Origin: an uncultured bacterium
GTDB taxonomy: Bacteria > Bacteroidota > Ignavibacteria > UBA10030 > BY39
Length of the DNA: 64,000 nt
Assembly (NCBI GenBank): GCA_937967455.1
Contig: CALCJK010000011.1
Location: 62,001 to 126,000, forward strand
Direction: 5' to 3'
A program made the translations under genes and the position numbers. The notes under the pieces are model-generated. The model ran no database searches and was not told the DNA's origin. It saw nothing but the letters and a program-made list of their open reading frames with translations. Of this stretch, positions 47,250 to 57,295 are shown one piece after another (the first letter of the stretch is position 1; the number at the start of each line of letters is the position of its first letter).

Positions 47250-50200
47250 ATGTTTAAGAAAAATCTAATTTTTATAATAATAATTCTAACAATATTTAAT
47301 TTTGCATTTAGTCAGACGCAATTAACAGAAAATTGGGATTCTGGAAACACAATTCCTACTAGTAGTACACAAGCACCGAGTGTCCCGACTGATTATAATA
47401 CAAGTTCTGGGGTATGGACTTTAATGCGTTCATACAGACACGGTACAACTAATTATTCACCTCCTTATGCTTTGCGGTTGTTGAAAGGTACAGATACAGC
47501 ATATGCGATTACCCCAGTGCTCAATACTGTTGGGACTATCTCATTTTATGGATATGCGACAAGTGCAAAACCAATATTTATTTTCAAATCAACGAATGGT
47601 GGCACAAACTGGATCTTTGTTGATTCTGTACTTACTGGGAGTGGAGCTTTCGCTTATTGCTCAGTTACATTAAATGATCCTGCTAACAATATTAAACTAA
47701 AAATTCAGAACGGTACAGGAAATGTAAACGATATAAATGTCGATAATGTTGTTATAACTTCTTACACTACAGGAGCTCAAATTGATGTATCAACAAATTC
47801 ACTTACAAGTTTTGGTAACCTCGTTTATGGAAATACATCAGCTTCACAATCATATTCACTGTCGGGTACTGGTTTAACAAATGATTTAATTGTAACTGCA
47901 CCTTCAAACTTCCAAATAAGTTTAGACAATACTAATTTTTCAAGTACTATTAATCTTATTCCGGTAGATGGGAATGTTGCGAGTACAACAATTTACATTA
48001 ACTTTTCGCCCAACTCACCTGTTGGAACCATTACGAATGATATTCAACATACAAGTACTGGTGCAGCAACAAAATATGTTAGTGTTACTGGTACTGCTCT
48101 TGATATTGAACCAACAATTCAATCAAATATCACATTCGGGACTGTTACAGATACTTCGATTTTTGTAAATTTTTCAGGTGGTAATGGTAATAGAAGAATT
48201 CTTGTTGTGAGATCTGGAAATCCAGTCACTTTTTCTCCAATGGATGGTAATGCTATTTTTGGTGTGAATTCCAATTTTAACCTGGCAACAGATCAGGGCT
48301 CTGGAAATAAAGTAGTTTATGATGGTACAGGAAATAATGTCAATGTTATAGGCTTAACACAAAATACAATATATCATTTTGCTGTTTATGAGTATAATGC
48401 TGGCACTAACAATTCACAAAATTATTTAATAGTTTCACCTGGAACAGGTTCTCAAACAACTCAAGCAGTTCCAACACTCACAGTAACTCCTTTATCACTA
48501 TCATTTGGAAATGTTCTGATTGGTACAACTTCTATTGAGAAAACATATCAAATATCAGGAACAACATTAAACCCAACTACAGGTTCAATCAGTGTAACTG
48601 CACCAACTGGTTTTGAAGTTTCATTGTCGAGTGGTTCTGGATTTTCTTCTAATCTTAATATCCCATACATAGATGGAACACTTAACAATACAACAGTTTA
48701 TGTTAGATTCAAACCAACAGTTGTTCAAGTTTATTCTGGAGAAATAATTAATAGTGGAGGTAGTGCCAGTGCAAAAAATGTTGAAGTGGTAGGAAATGGC
48801 GTTGGACCATCAGTAGACAATGAATTTCAGGCTGAGGATGCTCTTTTGGTTAGTTCTTATATTATGTCCGACTATTCAGGGTATACCGGAACTGGTTATG
48901 TAGATCTTGGGGATAAAACAGGTGCATCAATAGAGATCGTGTTTAATCGAGAATCGGCAGCGACTGATACTGTTTCAGTGCGATATGCAAACGGTGCAAG
49001 TACCAGAAGTTTGACCATCTATTTAAATGATATTAACATGGGAACTTTATCATTTACTACAACAGGTAGTTGGACTACCTGGAATGTGGTGAAAAAAGTT
49101 TTAAGTTTAAATTCCGGAATTAATCGTTTAAAATTTGAATTAACAACAAATGCAGTAGGTCCAAATATAGACAAAATAAATATCAGTGGTCAGTTAGCGA
49201 CACCAATGTATAAGCTAACACTGCTTACAAGTGGTAATGGAAGTGTTTCTGCTAATCCTTCAGCTACTTATTATGAAGCTGGTACAATGGTGACTTTAAC
49301 TGCTATACCAAATTCTGGTTATAATTTTTATCGCTGGGGAGGTACAAATGAAAGTTTTCAAAATCCCATAAACATTATAATGGACTCACATAAAACTCAA
49401 ATTGGTATAATTTCACCACAGGATGGATTTGTGACCCCATTCCCGTATGAATCATCTCCTCGAGGATTTGCATCAGTTCCTGCACTCGGTTATTCACAAG
49501 GTACTACCGGTGGCAAAGGACCACATAAAGTTTATGTGACAAGCTCAACTCAATTTGCTGAATTAATGCTTAGAAGAGTTGATGTCGGTAAAGTTCTTAA
49601 TCTTCCTCCTCTTACTGTTTATATTGTTGGAACATTAGTGCCTGGATCAGGAGTAGCTGATAAAATCGATATAAAAGATGCTTACGATATCTCAATAATT
49701 GGAGTTGGTTCGGATGCAGGACTTAACGGATTGGGATTAAATGTAGTTCGCTCGAAAAATATTATTATTAGAAATCTTAAAATTACTAACGCTCCTATAG
49801 ATGGCATAACAATTGAAGCTGATGACTCAGAAGGAACTGGCAATCATATTTGGGTTGACCATTGTTCAATTTCAAATTGTTACGATGGTGCACTTGATGT
49901 TACACATGCAGCAGCTTATGTCACACTATCATGGAATCACTTTTATAAACACGATAAAACAAGTTTAGTTGGCGGTTCAGATAACCAGCCTTCAGATGTA
50001 GCATTCAAAGTTACATATCACCATAATTATTTTGATAGTACTGGTCAAAGACATCCACGTGTCAGGTTTGGTAAAGTGCATGTTTTAAATAACTATTATA
50101 GAAAAAATGTTTTATATGGTGTTTCATCAAATTGTGAAGCCGATGTACTTGTTGAAGGAAATTATTTTTATAATGTTCCAATTCCATACGAAAGTTTAAG

Positions 50201-51530
50201 AGTCGGAACTAACTATCCCGGAGATTTAGTTGCAAGAAATAATATATTAGCCGGAACAACAGGTCCTGGGTCAACTCGCGGAACCGCTTTTGAAGCATCT
50301 ACTTTCTATAACTATACAATCGATCCACCAGAAAATATACCGCAAATAGTTTCAACTTACGCAGGTAGTGGCAAATATGACTTTAGCTACGAATTTACAT
50401 CATCTACAAAGTATATTTTAAATGTTACAGCTTTAAATGGTTATGTGATTAAAAATCCAGACCAAACTGAATACGACAGTGGTGCAGTTGTCCAATTAAC
50501 TGCAATTCCAAATACTGGCTATCACTTCGTAGACTGGAGTGGTGATTTAACAGGTATCACTAATCCAACTGTCATTGAAATGAACAGTAATAAAAATGTT
50601 ACTGCAAATTTTGCTATTAATCAATATCTTATAATTGCATCGGCAGGGCCAAATGGTTCAATTTCTCCGTCAGGTAATATATATGTCAATTATGGAGATA
50701 GTGTCACTTTCACCTTCACACCATCAATAGGTTATCATATCGACAGTGTTTTTGTTGATAATGTTTATGTCGGCAATCCATCATATTACAAATTCGAAAA
50801 TGTAACCGGTAATCATGCAATTTTTGTTAAATTCGCTATCAACAAATATACAATAATTGCTACAGCTGGTAGCAATGGTAGCATTGTTCCTGAAGGGACT
50901 ATAATTGTGAATTATGGTTCGGACCAGATGTTTACTTTTTTACCAGATCAAAATTATCAGGTGGATAGTGTTTTCGTGGATGGAGCCTATATTGGATCAC
51001 CTGTTAGTTATACATTCCAAAATGTGACGAGTGATCACACAATTTTCGTGAAATTCAAAGCTTCAGAATCTGGAGTTAGCTTTAATGTCGAGCGTGGCTG
51101 GAATATGATTTCTCTACCCGTCATCGTTTCGAATAATCGAAAAGAAATCCTCTTCCCAGGTTCAATTTCAAGTGCTTATCTTTTCGATAATGGTTACCAA
51201 AGTAGTGACACATTGAATAATGGAGTTGGTTACTGGCTAAAATTTCCTTCCAATGCTGCTATAGATATAGCAGGTCAGTATATTACTTCTGCACAAATAC
51301 CAGTTAAAGCTGGATGGAATTTAATTGGCACTATATCAGTTCCAGTTTCTGTATCCAGTATTCAAATTACAAATCCATCAAGTTTTATTTCTAATTTTTA
51401 TGGTTATGAGAATGGATATTTTGTTGCTGATACATTATATCCAGGGAAAGCATACTGGATTAAGGTGAGTGAAGATGGTTTGATTCTGATGGGTGAAAAC
51501 TTGAAATCTAAAACAATGCAAATAAAGTAG
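47250..51530 (+). CDS. Multimodular pectate lyase family 1 with CBM6/35-like and Listeria-type B-repeat-like modules
   Basis: PL1 motifs IWVDHCSISNCYDGALDVT, LVGGSDNQ, YHHNYFDSTGQRHPRVRFGKVHVLNNYY; FQAEDALLVSS CBM-like; several GxVxxxP...GxxVxLTAxPxxGYxFxxW repeats. Confidence 0.88.
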   Translation: MFKKNLIFIIIILTIFNFAFSQTQLTENWDSGNTIPTSSTQAPSVPTDYNTSSGVWTLMRSYRHGTTNYSPPYALRLLKGTDTAYAITPVLNTVGTISFYGYATSAKPIFIFKSTNGGTNWIFVDSVLTGSGAFAYCSVTLNDPANNIKLKIQNGTGNVNDINVDNVVITSYTTGAQIDVSTNSLTSFGNLVYGNTSASQSYSLSGTGLTNDLIVTAPSNFQISLDNTNFSSTINLIPVDGNVASTTIYINFSPNSPVGTITNDIQHTSTGAATKYVSVTGTALDIEPTIQSNITFGTVTDTSIFVNFSGGNGNRRILVVRSGNPVTFSPMDGNAIFGVNSNFNLATDQGSGNKVVYDGTGNNVNVIGLTQNTIYHFAVYEYNAGTNNSQNYLIVSPGTGSQTTQAVPTLTVTPLSLSFGNVLIGTTSIEKTYQISGTTLNPTTGSISVTAPTGFEVSLSSGSGFSSNLNIPYIDGTLNNTTVYVRFKPTVVQVYSGEIINSGGSASAKNVEVVGNGVGPSVDNEFQAEDALLVSSYIMSDYSGYTGTGYVDLGDKTGASIEIVFNRESAATDTVSVRYANGASTRSLTIYLNDINMGTLSFTTTGSWTTWNVVKKVLSLNSGINRLKFELTTNAVGPNIDKINISGQLATPMYKLTLLTSGNGSVSANPSATYYEAGTMVTLTAIPNSGYNFYRWGGTNESFQNPINIIMDSHKTQIGIISPQDGFVTPFPYESSPRGFASVPALGYSQGTTGGKGPHKVYVTSSTQFAELMLRRVDVGKVLNLPPLTVYIVGTLVPGSGVADKIDIKDAYDISIIGVGSDAGLNGLGLNVVRSKNIIIRNLKITNAPIDGITIEADDSEGTGNHIWVDHCSISNCYDGALDVTHAAAYVTLSWNHFYKHDKTSLVGGSDNQPSDVAFKVTYHHNYFDSTGQRHPRVRFGKVHVLNNYYRKNVLYGVSSNCEADVLVEGNYFYNVPIPYESLRVGTNYPGDLVARNNILAGTTGPGSTRGTAFEASTFYNYTIDPPENIPQIVSTYAGSGKYDFSYEFTSSTKYILNVTALNGYVIKNPDQTEYDSGAVVQLTAIPNTGYHFVDWSGDLTGITNPTVIEMNSNKNVTANFAINQYLIIASAGPNGSISPSGNIYVNYGDSVTFTFTPSIGYHIDSVFVDNVYVGNPSYYKFENVTGNHAIFVKFAINKYTIIATAGSNGSIVPEGTIIVNYGSDQMFTFLPDQNYQVDSVFVDGAYIGSPVSYTFQNVTSDHTIFVKFKASESGVSFNVERGWNMISLPVIVSNNRKEILFPGSISSAYLFDNGYQSSDTLNNGVGYWLKFPSNAAIDIAGQYITSAQIPVKAGWNLIGTISVPVSVSSIQITNPSSFISNFYGYENGYFVADTLYPGKAYWIKVSEDGLILMGENLKSKTMQIK

Positions 51531-51541
51531 GATTAATCTCA

Positions 51542-53071
51542 ATGGCGAAATATAAGTTATTAATTTTGTTAATTTTAATGGTTCGGTCGTTTATATTTTC
51601 TCAAATATATGTTTCCGTGGATGGTGCAGATACTAATTCAGGAACATTTGAATTTCCATTCAAGACAATTACCAAAGCTGTCTCAGTAGCTAACCCTGGT
51701 GATACAATTTATATTAGAGGTGGTGTACATCAGTACAATACCACAATTACAATATCAAAAATTGGAACAAGCTTTAATAAATATTATATGTTTGCTTATC
51801 CTGGTGAAAGGCCAATAATTGACTTTTCATCAATGGTTACATCTGATGCTAATCGTGGTATAAGTTTAAGAGGTAATTACTGGCACATATATGGACTTGA
51901 CATCAAAGGTGCAGGCGATAACGGAATGCACATAAGAGGTAATTATAATATAGTAGAAAATTGTGCATTTTATGAAAACAGAGATACAGGCTTGCAACTA
52001 AGTAACGGTGCATCAAATAATCAAATTATTAATTGCGATTCTTATCATAATATTGATCCAGGTGAAGGTAATGCTGATGGCTTTGCCCCCAAAATGGATA
52101 TTGGAACAGGAAATTATTTTTATGGGTGTAGAGCATGGCAAAATTCCGACGATGGTTATGATGGTTATCTTAGGGGAGCAAACAATGTTACAACTACTTA
52201 CGAAAATTGCTGGGCTTTTAAGAATGGTTATCGAGCCGATGGCTCAATAAGTTTAGGTAATGGTAATGGTTTCAAGATGGGCGGAAGTGATGATAAAACA
52301 CTAATGCATAATGTGATAATGAAAAATTGCTTGGCATTTGATAACCGTGTTAAAGGTTTCGATCAGAACAATAATAAAGGTTCGATGATACTTTACAATT
52401 GTACAGCTTATCGTAATGGACAGAATTATGGTATGGGGGGAATAGTGTACACTGATAGTGGAAAGGTTATGACACTGATTAATTGTGCTGTGTTAGGTGG
52501 TGTTGGTTCAATCTGGAGTGGGGCAATTCAGCAAACAAATAGCTGGATGCCACCATTCTCTGTAACTTCAGCTGATTTTGTAAGCATAGATACAGCTGGT
52601 GTTCGAGGACCGAGAAATCCAGATGGAAGTTTACCTGAACTTCCATTTATGCGTCTAGCGTATGGAAGTCAGTTGATAGATGCTGGAACTGATGTAGGAC
52701 TTCCATATTTTGGAACTGCACCCGATATCGGTGCTTACGAATCGAATTATACTAATAGCATTGTAAATGATTATAATGAACCAATTAATTTTAAATTATA
52801 CCAAAATTATCCTAATCCTTTCAATCCAAAAACGACTATTGAGTTTTCATTACCAGAAAATGCAATAGTAAGCTTGAGTGTTTATAATATCCTTGGTCAG
52901 GAAGTTGTGAAACTTACAGATAGAGAATTATTCACGGCTGGTAGAAATGAAATAGTTTTTGATGCTTCAAATTTAATATCTGGTGTGTATTTCTATCGCA
53001 TCATCGTAGAGAGTGCAGAAAAATCAACAAAAAAATTTGAACAGGTCAAAAAAATGTTACTGATAAAATAA
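51542..53071 (+). CDS. Polysaccharide lyase family 9-like pectate lyase with T9SS sorting domain
   Basis: YVSVDGADTNSGTFEFPFKTITKAVSVANPGDTIYIRGG, GNADGFAPKMDIGTGNYFYGCRAWQNSDDGYDGYL; C-terminal NYPNPFNPKTTIEFSLP...ISGVYFYRI...KKMLLIK. Confidence 0.88.
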   Translation: MAKYKLLILLILMVRSFIFSQIYVSVDGADTNSGTFEFPFKTITKAVSVANPGDTIYIRGGVHQYNTTITISKIGTSFNKYYMFAYPGERPIIDFSSMVTSDANRGISLRGNYWHIYGLDIKGAGDNGMHIRGNYNIVENCAFYENRDTGLQLSNGASNNQIINCDSYHNIDPGEGNADGFAPKMDIGTGNYFYGCRAWQNSDDGYDGYLRGANNVTTTYENCWAFKNGYRADGSISLGNGNGFKMGGSDDKTLMHNVIMKNCLAFDNRVKGFDQNNNKGSMILYNCTAYRNGQNYGMGGIVYTDSGKVMTLINCAVLGGVGSIWSGAIQQTNSWMPPFSVTSADFVSIDTAGVRGPRNPDGSLPELPFMRLAYGSQLIDAGTDVGLPYFGTAPDIGAYESNYTNSIVNDYNEPINFKLYQNYPNPFNPKTTIEFSLPENAIVSLSVYNILGQEVVKLTDRELFTAGRNEIVFDASNLISGVYFYRIIVESAEKSTKKFEQVKKMLLIK

Positions 53072-53084
53072 GCATATAAATTTT

Positions 53085-54767
53085 ATGATTGAATATCTTA
53101 AAAAAATATTAATCCTGCTTTTCTTTTGTAGGTTAGTATTTACTCAAGAAAGCTTGATAAAATCTGAAATTGCTGAATATTTAAAAAATTTACCGATTGA
53201 ATCACCACGTATAACATTACCAGTATTTCCGCCTAATATAGTTAACATTAAGGATTTTGGTGCAATTGGTGATGGAAAATTTTTAAACACTATAGCAATT
53301 AAATCTGCAATTGAACACTGTGTAAGGTTAGGTGGTGGAACTGTGTTAATCCCTGCTGGAGTTTGGTTAACAGGTCCAATTAAACTTGAAAGCAATATTA
53401 ATCTAAAGCTCGAGCGCGGCGCTTTTATTCAGTTTAGTAAGAATATTGGTGATTATCCAATCATAGAAAGATTAGATGATAAATCCAAAAAATTTATCAT
53501 GGCTTCACCAATTTATGCAGCAAATGCTGAGAATATTGCAATAACAGGTGAGGGTATTATTGACGGTGCAGGTGAAGTATGGAGATATGTGAAAAAAGAG
53601 AAGCAAACTGAACAGCAATGGCGAGACCTTGTATATTCTGGAGGAGTTGTTTCAGCTGATGGAAAACAATGGTGGCCATCTAAAGAAGCAATGGAAGCTG
53701 AACAATATATTGATGAACTCGAAAAGAGCGGAAAAAAATTAACAAGAAAAGATGTTGAAAAAACTAAAGAATATTTTCGCCCAGATTTCGTTCGTTTATC
53801 AAGATCAGAAAGAATCCTAATAGATGGAGTTACTTTTCTGAACTCACCACGCTTTCATTTACATTTTGTCCAATCTGAGAATATTGTCGTGCGTAATGTA
53901 AAAGTTTACTCACCCTGGTGGGGGCAAAATACCGATGGAATTGACCTAAGTGCTTGTCGTGATGTGCTTGTTTATAAATCAACAGTAGATGTTGGAGATG
54001 ATGGGATTTGTATAAAACCTTCAAAAATATACGATGAACAAACTCCGGGTCCGGCCTGTGAACGAATTTTAATAACTGATAATGTAGTGTATCATGCTCA
54101 TGGCGGTTTTGTTATCGGTAGCGAAGGAGTTGGTGGAGCTAAAAATATTTATGTTAAAGATAATACATTTATTGGTACTGATGTAGGGATACGGTTTAAG
54201 TGTGCGCGAGACCGCGGTGGACTTATAGAAAACATATTTATTGAAAAAATTACTATGAGAGACATTAAGGAACAGGCAATTTTATTTGATATGTTTTATA
54301 ATTCTGGTAACCCCGAGACTGTCCTGAAAAATTCTAATTTACTCAACAAAAATGAACCAATTACTACATTAACTCCTGTATACCAGAATATATTCATAAA
54401 AAATATTACCTGTTTAGATGCAAATCGTTCGATTTTAATTAATGGATTAAGTGAATTACCTATAAAAAATGTAGTAATCGAAAATTCCTATATATCATCT
54501 AAAATTGGGGCGTCAATTACAAATGCTGATAGTGTAAGAATATTAAATTCAGAATTTAAATTTAAGACAGGCCCTGCTTTCACTATCTCACAATCTAAAA
54601 ATCTTTTTTTTAATGGAATAACTTTTAATCCTGTAAATGAAAAATTTTTTCACATTAAGGGTGATAAAACGAAAAATATTATACTCGAAAATGTAAACTT
54701 TTCTAATCCAGATAAACAAATTCTTATTAGCGATAAAGCAAATAAAAATGCTATCATACATAAATAA
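53085..54767 (+). CDS. Glycoside hydrolase family 28 (exo-polygalacturonase-like)
   Basis: Signal peptide; NTDGIDLSACRDV, GDDGICIKPS, AHGGFVIGSE, RFKCARDRGG motifs. Confidence 0.92.
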   Translation: MIEYLKKILILLFFCRLVFTQESLIKSEIAEYLKNLPIESPRITLPVFPPNIVNIKDFGAIGDGKFLNTIAIKSAIEHCVRLGGGTVLIPAGVWLTGPIKLESNINLKLERGAFIQFSKNIGDYPIIERLDDKSKKFIMASPIYAANAENIAITGEGIIDGAGEVWRYVKKEKQTEQQWRDLVYSGGVVSADGKQWWPSKEAMEAEQYIDELEKSGKKLTRKDVEKTKEYFRPDFVRLSRSERILIDGVTFLNSPRFHLHFVQSENIVVRNVKVYSPWWGQNTDGIDLSACRDVLVYKSTVDVGDDGICIKPSKIYDEQTPGPACERILITDNVVYHAHGGFVIGSEGVGGAKNIYVKDNTFIGTDVGIRFKCARDRGGLIENIFIEKITMRDIKEQAILFDMFYNSGNPETVLKNSNLLNKNEPITTLTPVYQNIFIKNITCLDANRSILINGLSELPIKNVVIENSYISSKIGASITNADSVRILNSEFKFKTGPAFTISQSKNLFFNGITFNPVNEKFFHIKGDKTKNIILENVNFSNPDKQILISDKANKNAIIHK

Positions 54768-56016
54768 AATATTTCTGTTTTTATTTTTTAATTTATCTCT
54801 TGGATATTGTACTGAACGAGCAGATATTATTGTTGCACAAGATGGAAGTGGTCATTTTACATCAATTCAAGCAGCACTCGATTCTGTTCCAGACTCTCCC
54901 GATAGATATTGGATTATTTTAATTAAAAATGGTGGATATAGAGAGAAATTGTTTATAACAAAGAGTAAGGTTTGTCTTGTTGGGGAAGACCGTGAAAAAA
55001 CTATAGTAATTTATCCGGAGTTAAGAAAAAATTGGCGTGCAAATAATCCTGACGATTGGGGTGCTGCAGTAATTAATATCGGAAATGAAGTTACAGACAT
55101 TGTACTTGCAAATCTTACAATTTATAATAACTATGGTTCATTGTACGAAGATCATGATCATCAATTTGCAATTCGTAGTGGTGGTAATTCCAATAGAATA
55201 ATTATTGTAAACTGCAATGTTTGGGCAGATGGTGGAGATACGGTTAGTCTATGGAATAGCAATTCGGGTATGTATTATCACGCAAATTGTGATTTTAAAG
55301 GTTGGGTCGATTATGTTTGCCCAAGAGCTTGGTGTTACATAACTGATAGTAAATTTTATGGCTTCAATAAAACAGCAAGCATCTGGCACGATGGCAAAGC
55401 CGATAGCACAATGAAATTTGTAATCCGAAATTCTGAATTTGATGGAGTTGATGGCTTCCCACTTGGTCGTTATCATCACGATGCGCATTTCTTTCTTGTT
55501 GATTGCAAATTCTCAAAAACGATGAAAGATCAGCCAATATATCCTGCTTCTGATTCGTCTAAATATAAATGGGGACAGAGAAAATATTTCTGGAATTGTC
55601 ATCGAGATGGTAATGATTATGCCTGGTATGCAAATAATTTAAATTCGGCCTATGAAGGAGCCGTTGAGGAAAAACAAATTACAGCATTATGGACATTTAA
55701 AGGTAAATGGGATCCAGAACGCACAATGCCAGCAGTTCTGCCATTTACAAGTATTCCTCATCCCAGAAATGGTGCTTATAGTGTATCTTCGGAAAATGTT
55801 GATACATTAAGATGGATTGGTGGTAGGAATGCTGTTTCATATAATATATATTTTTCTAATGATAACCCTCCAAAGTTTACAAAAAATCTAAAAGAGAATT
55901 TTTACATTCTCAATGATTTAAAACCAGCTCATTCATATTATTGGCGTGTAGATGTAGTAACAGAAAACGATACAATTATCGGAGATTTATGGACTTTCAC
56001 AACAAAATCAAACTAA
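54748..56016 (+). CDS. Divergent pectinesterase family protein (CE8-like) with C-terminal Fn3-like domain
   Basis: IIVAQDGSGHFTSIQAALDSVPD, GDTVSLWNSNSGMYYHANCDFKGWVDYVCP, LGRYHHDAHFFLVDC; C-terminal DTLRWIGGRNAVSYNIYFS...YYWRVDV. Confidence 0.78.
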   Translation: MLSYINKIFLFLFFNLSLGYCTERADIIVAQDGSGHFTSIQAALDSVPDSPDRYWIILIKNGGYREKLFITKSKVCLVGEDREKTIVIYPELRKNWRANNPDDWGAAVINIGNEVTDIVLANLTIYNNYGSLYEDHDHQFAIRSGGNSNRIIIVNCNVWADGGDTVSLWNSNSGMYYHANCDFKGWVDYVCPRAWCYITDSKFYGFNKTASIWHDGKADSTMKFVIRNSEFDGVDGFPLGRYHHDAHFFLVDCKFSKTMKDQPIYPASDSSKYKWGQRKYFWNCHRDGNDYAWYANNLNSAYEGAVEEKQITALWTFKGKWDPERTMPAVLPFTSIPHPRNGAYSVSSENVDTLRWIGGRNAVSYNIYFSNDNPPKFTKNLKENFYILNDLKPAHSYYWRVDVVTENDTIIGDLWTFTTKSN

Positions 56017-56023
56017 TAATTAT

Positions 56024-57253
56024 ATGTTAAAGGATTTGTTAAAATATTTTGTAATCTTAATGATTCTAATGTTAACTGGTTGTAATAAGAAGGATATAAA
56101 AGTTTACTTAAAGAATCCAATATCATTGGAGAGAATTGATGAACCAGTACAAATAAGTTTGGAAAAAATTGACAAAACAGGATTAGATTATTTTAATATT
56201 AGTGTTTATGATGGTGATTCAGAAATTCCATTCCAGATTGAGGATTTAGATATGAATAAGATTCCTGATCATATTACACTTGTATTAAATTTTAAATCTG
56301 AAGAAAAAAAGGAAATAAAAATTTATAATAAACCTACACAAAGCAGTTTTAAGAAACGAACTCAGGCAGAACTCTCCCGGAAATTTGATTATGAATTTAA
56401 AAATGGTAAATATTCAGGTGGATATTTTAAAAATATAGATTGGATTCGAGTTCCTGACGGTCACAAAGATCACGATGCGTTGTTTAGATATGAAGGTCCA
56501 GGCTGGGAATCAGAAAAAGTTGGTTACAGATTTTATTTAGACCAGCGAAATAGAATTGATATATTTGGAAAAAAAGTTAATGATTTAGTACTTCAGGAAA
56601 TAGGATTAAATGATTTGGAGGCTAAAGATGATTCGTATCATAATATGCAATGGTGGGGTATGGATATATTTAAAGTCGGTAACTCACTTGGTCTGGGATC
56701 TATTGCAATGCGTTATAATAATAAACTTTATACTGTCGAGGAGACTGATAGCGTATATTGTTATATCGAATCTAATGGAGTACTAAGATCTGGTGTAAAG
56801 ACAAAATATTTTGGTTGGCAGGTAGGAGAGAACAAATATTATCTTGAAAGTGATTTCTCAATCTTTGCTGGAAGTAGAATGACGAGAGTAAGTTTAATTA
56901 TTGATCCTGTTCCACCTAATATTTGTACAGGCCTGGCAAAAGCGGAAAATACAGAATATTTTGAGAGTGAAGATAAACTAAGTAAATGGCAGTATATTGC
57001 ACTTTATGGGAAACAATCCCTAGCTGGCGATGACCTTGGTATAGCAATAATTTTTCAAAGAGAGAATCTAATACAAAAATCTGAAGACGATCTGAATTAC
57101 GTAATTAATTTAAATACAAAAAATGGAAAATTGACTTATTATTTTCTTGCTGCATGGCAACAAGAAGTTGATGGAATAAAAAATATTGAGGAATTCAAAA
57201 ATTACTTGGAAAATATTTTGTTAGTTTTAAATAACCCTATAGAAATATTGTAA
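56024..57253 (+). CDS. DUF4861-like lipoprotein
   Basis: Lipobox LMLTGCNKK; RVPDGHKDHDALFRYEGPGWESEKVGYRFYLDQRNRIDIFGKK; pectin locus context. Confidence 0.75.
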   Translation: MLKDLLKYFVILMILMLTGCNKKDIKVYLKNPISLERIDEPVQISLEKIDKTGLDYFNISVYDGDSEIPFQIEDLDMNKIPDHITLVLNFKSEEKKEIKIYNKPTQSSFKKRTQAELSRKFDYEFKNGKYSGGYFKNIDWIRVPDGHKDHDALFRYEGPGWESEKVGYRFYLDQRNRIDIFGKKVNDLVLQEIGLNDLEAKDDSYHNMQWWGMDIFKVGNSLGLGSIAMRYNNKLYTVEETDSVYCYIESNGVLRSGVKTKYFGWQVGENKYYLESDFSIFAGSRMTRVSLIIDPVPPNICTGLAKAENTEYFESEDKLSKWQYIALYGKQSLAGDDLGIAIIFQRENLIQKSEDDLNYVINLNTKNGKLTYYFLAAWQQEVDGIKNIEEFKNYLENILLVLNNPIEIL

Positions 57254-57295
57254 ATGTTTATAAACAAAAACTCAAAAAATAATGAAGGAAAATTA

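Noticed and set aside
49200-51070. B-repeat-like units in PL1 as DNA tandem repeats
   Set aside because: They are diverged protein repeats; no near-identical DNA tandem array is visible.
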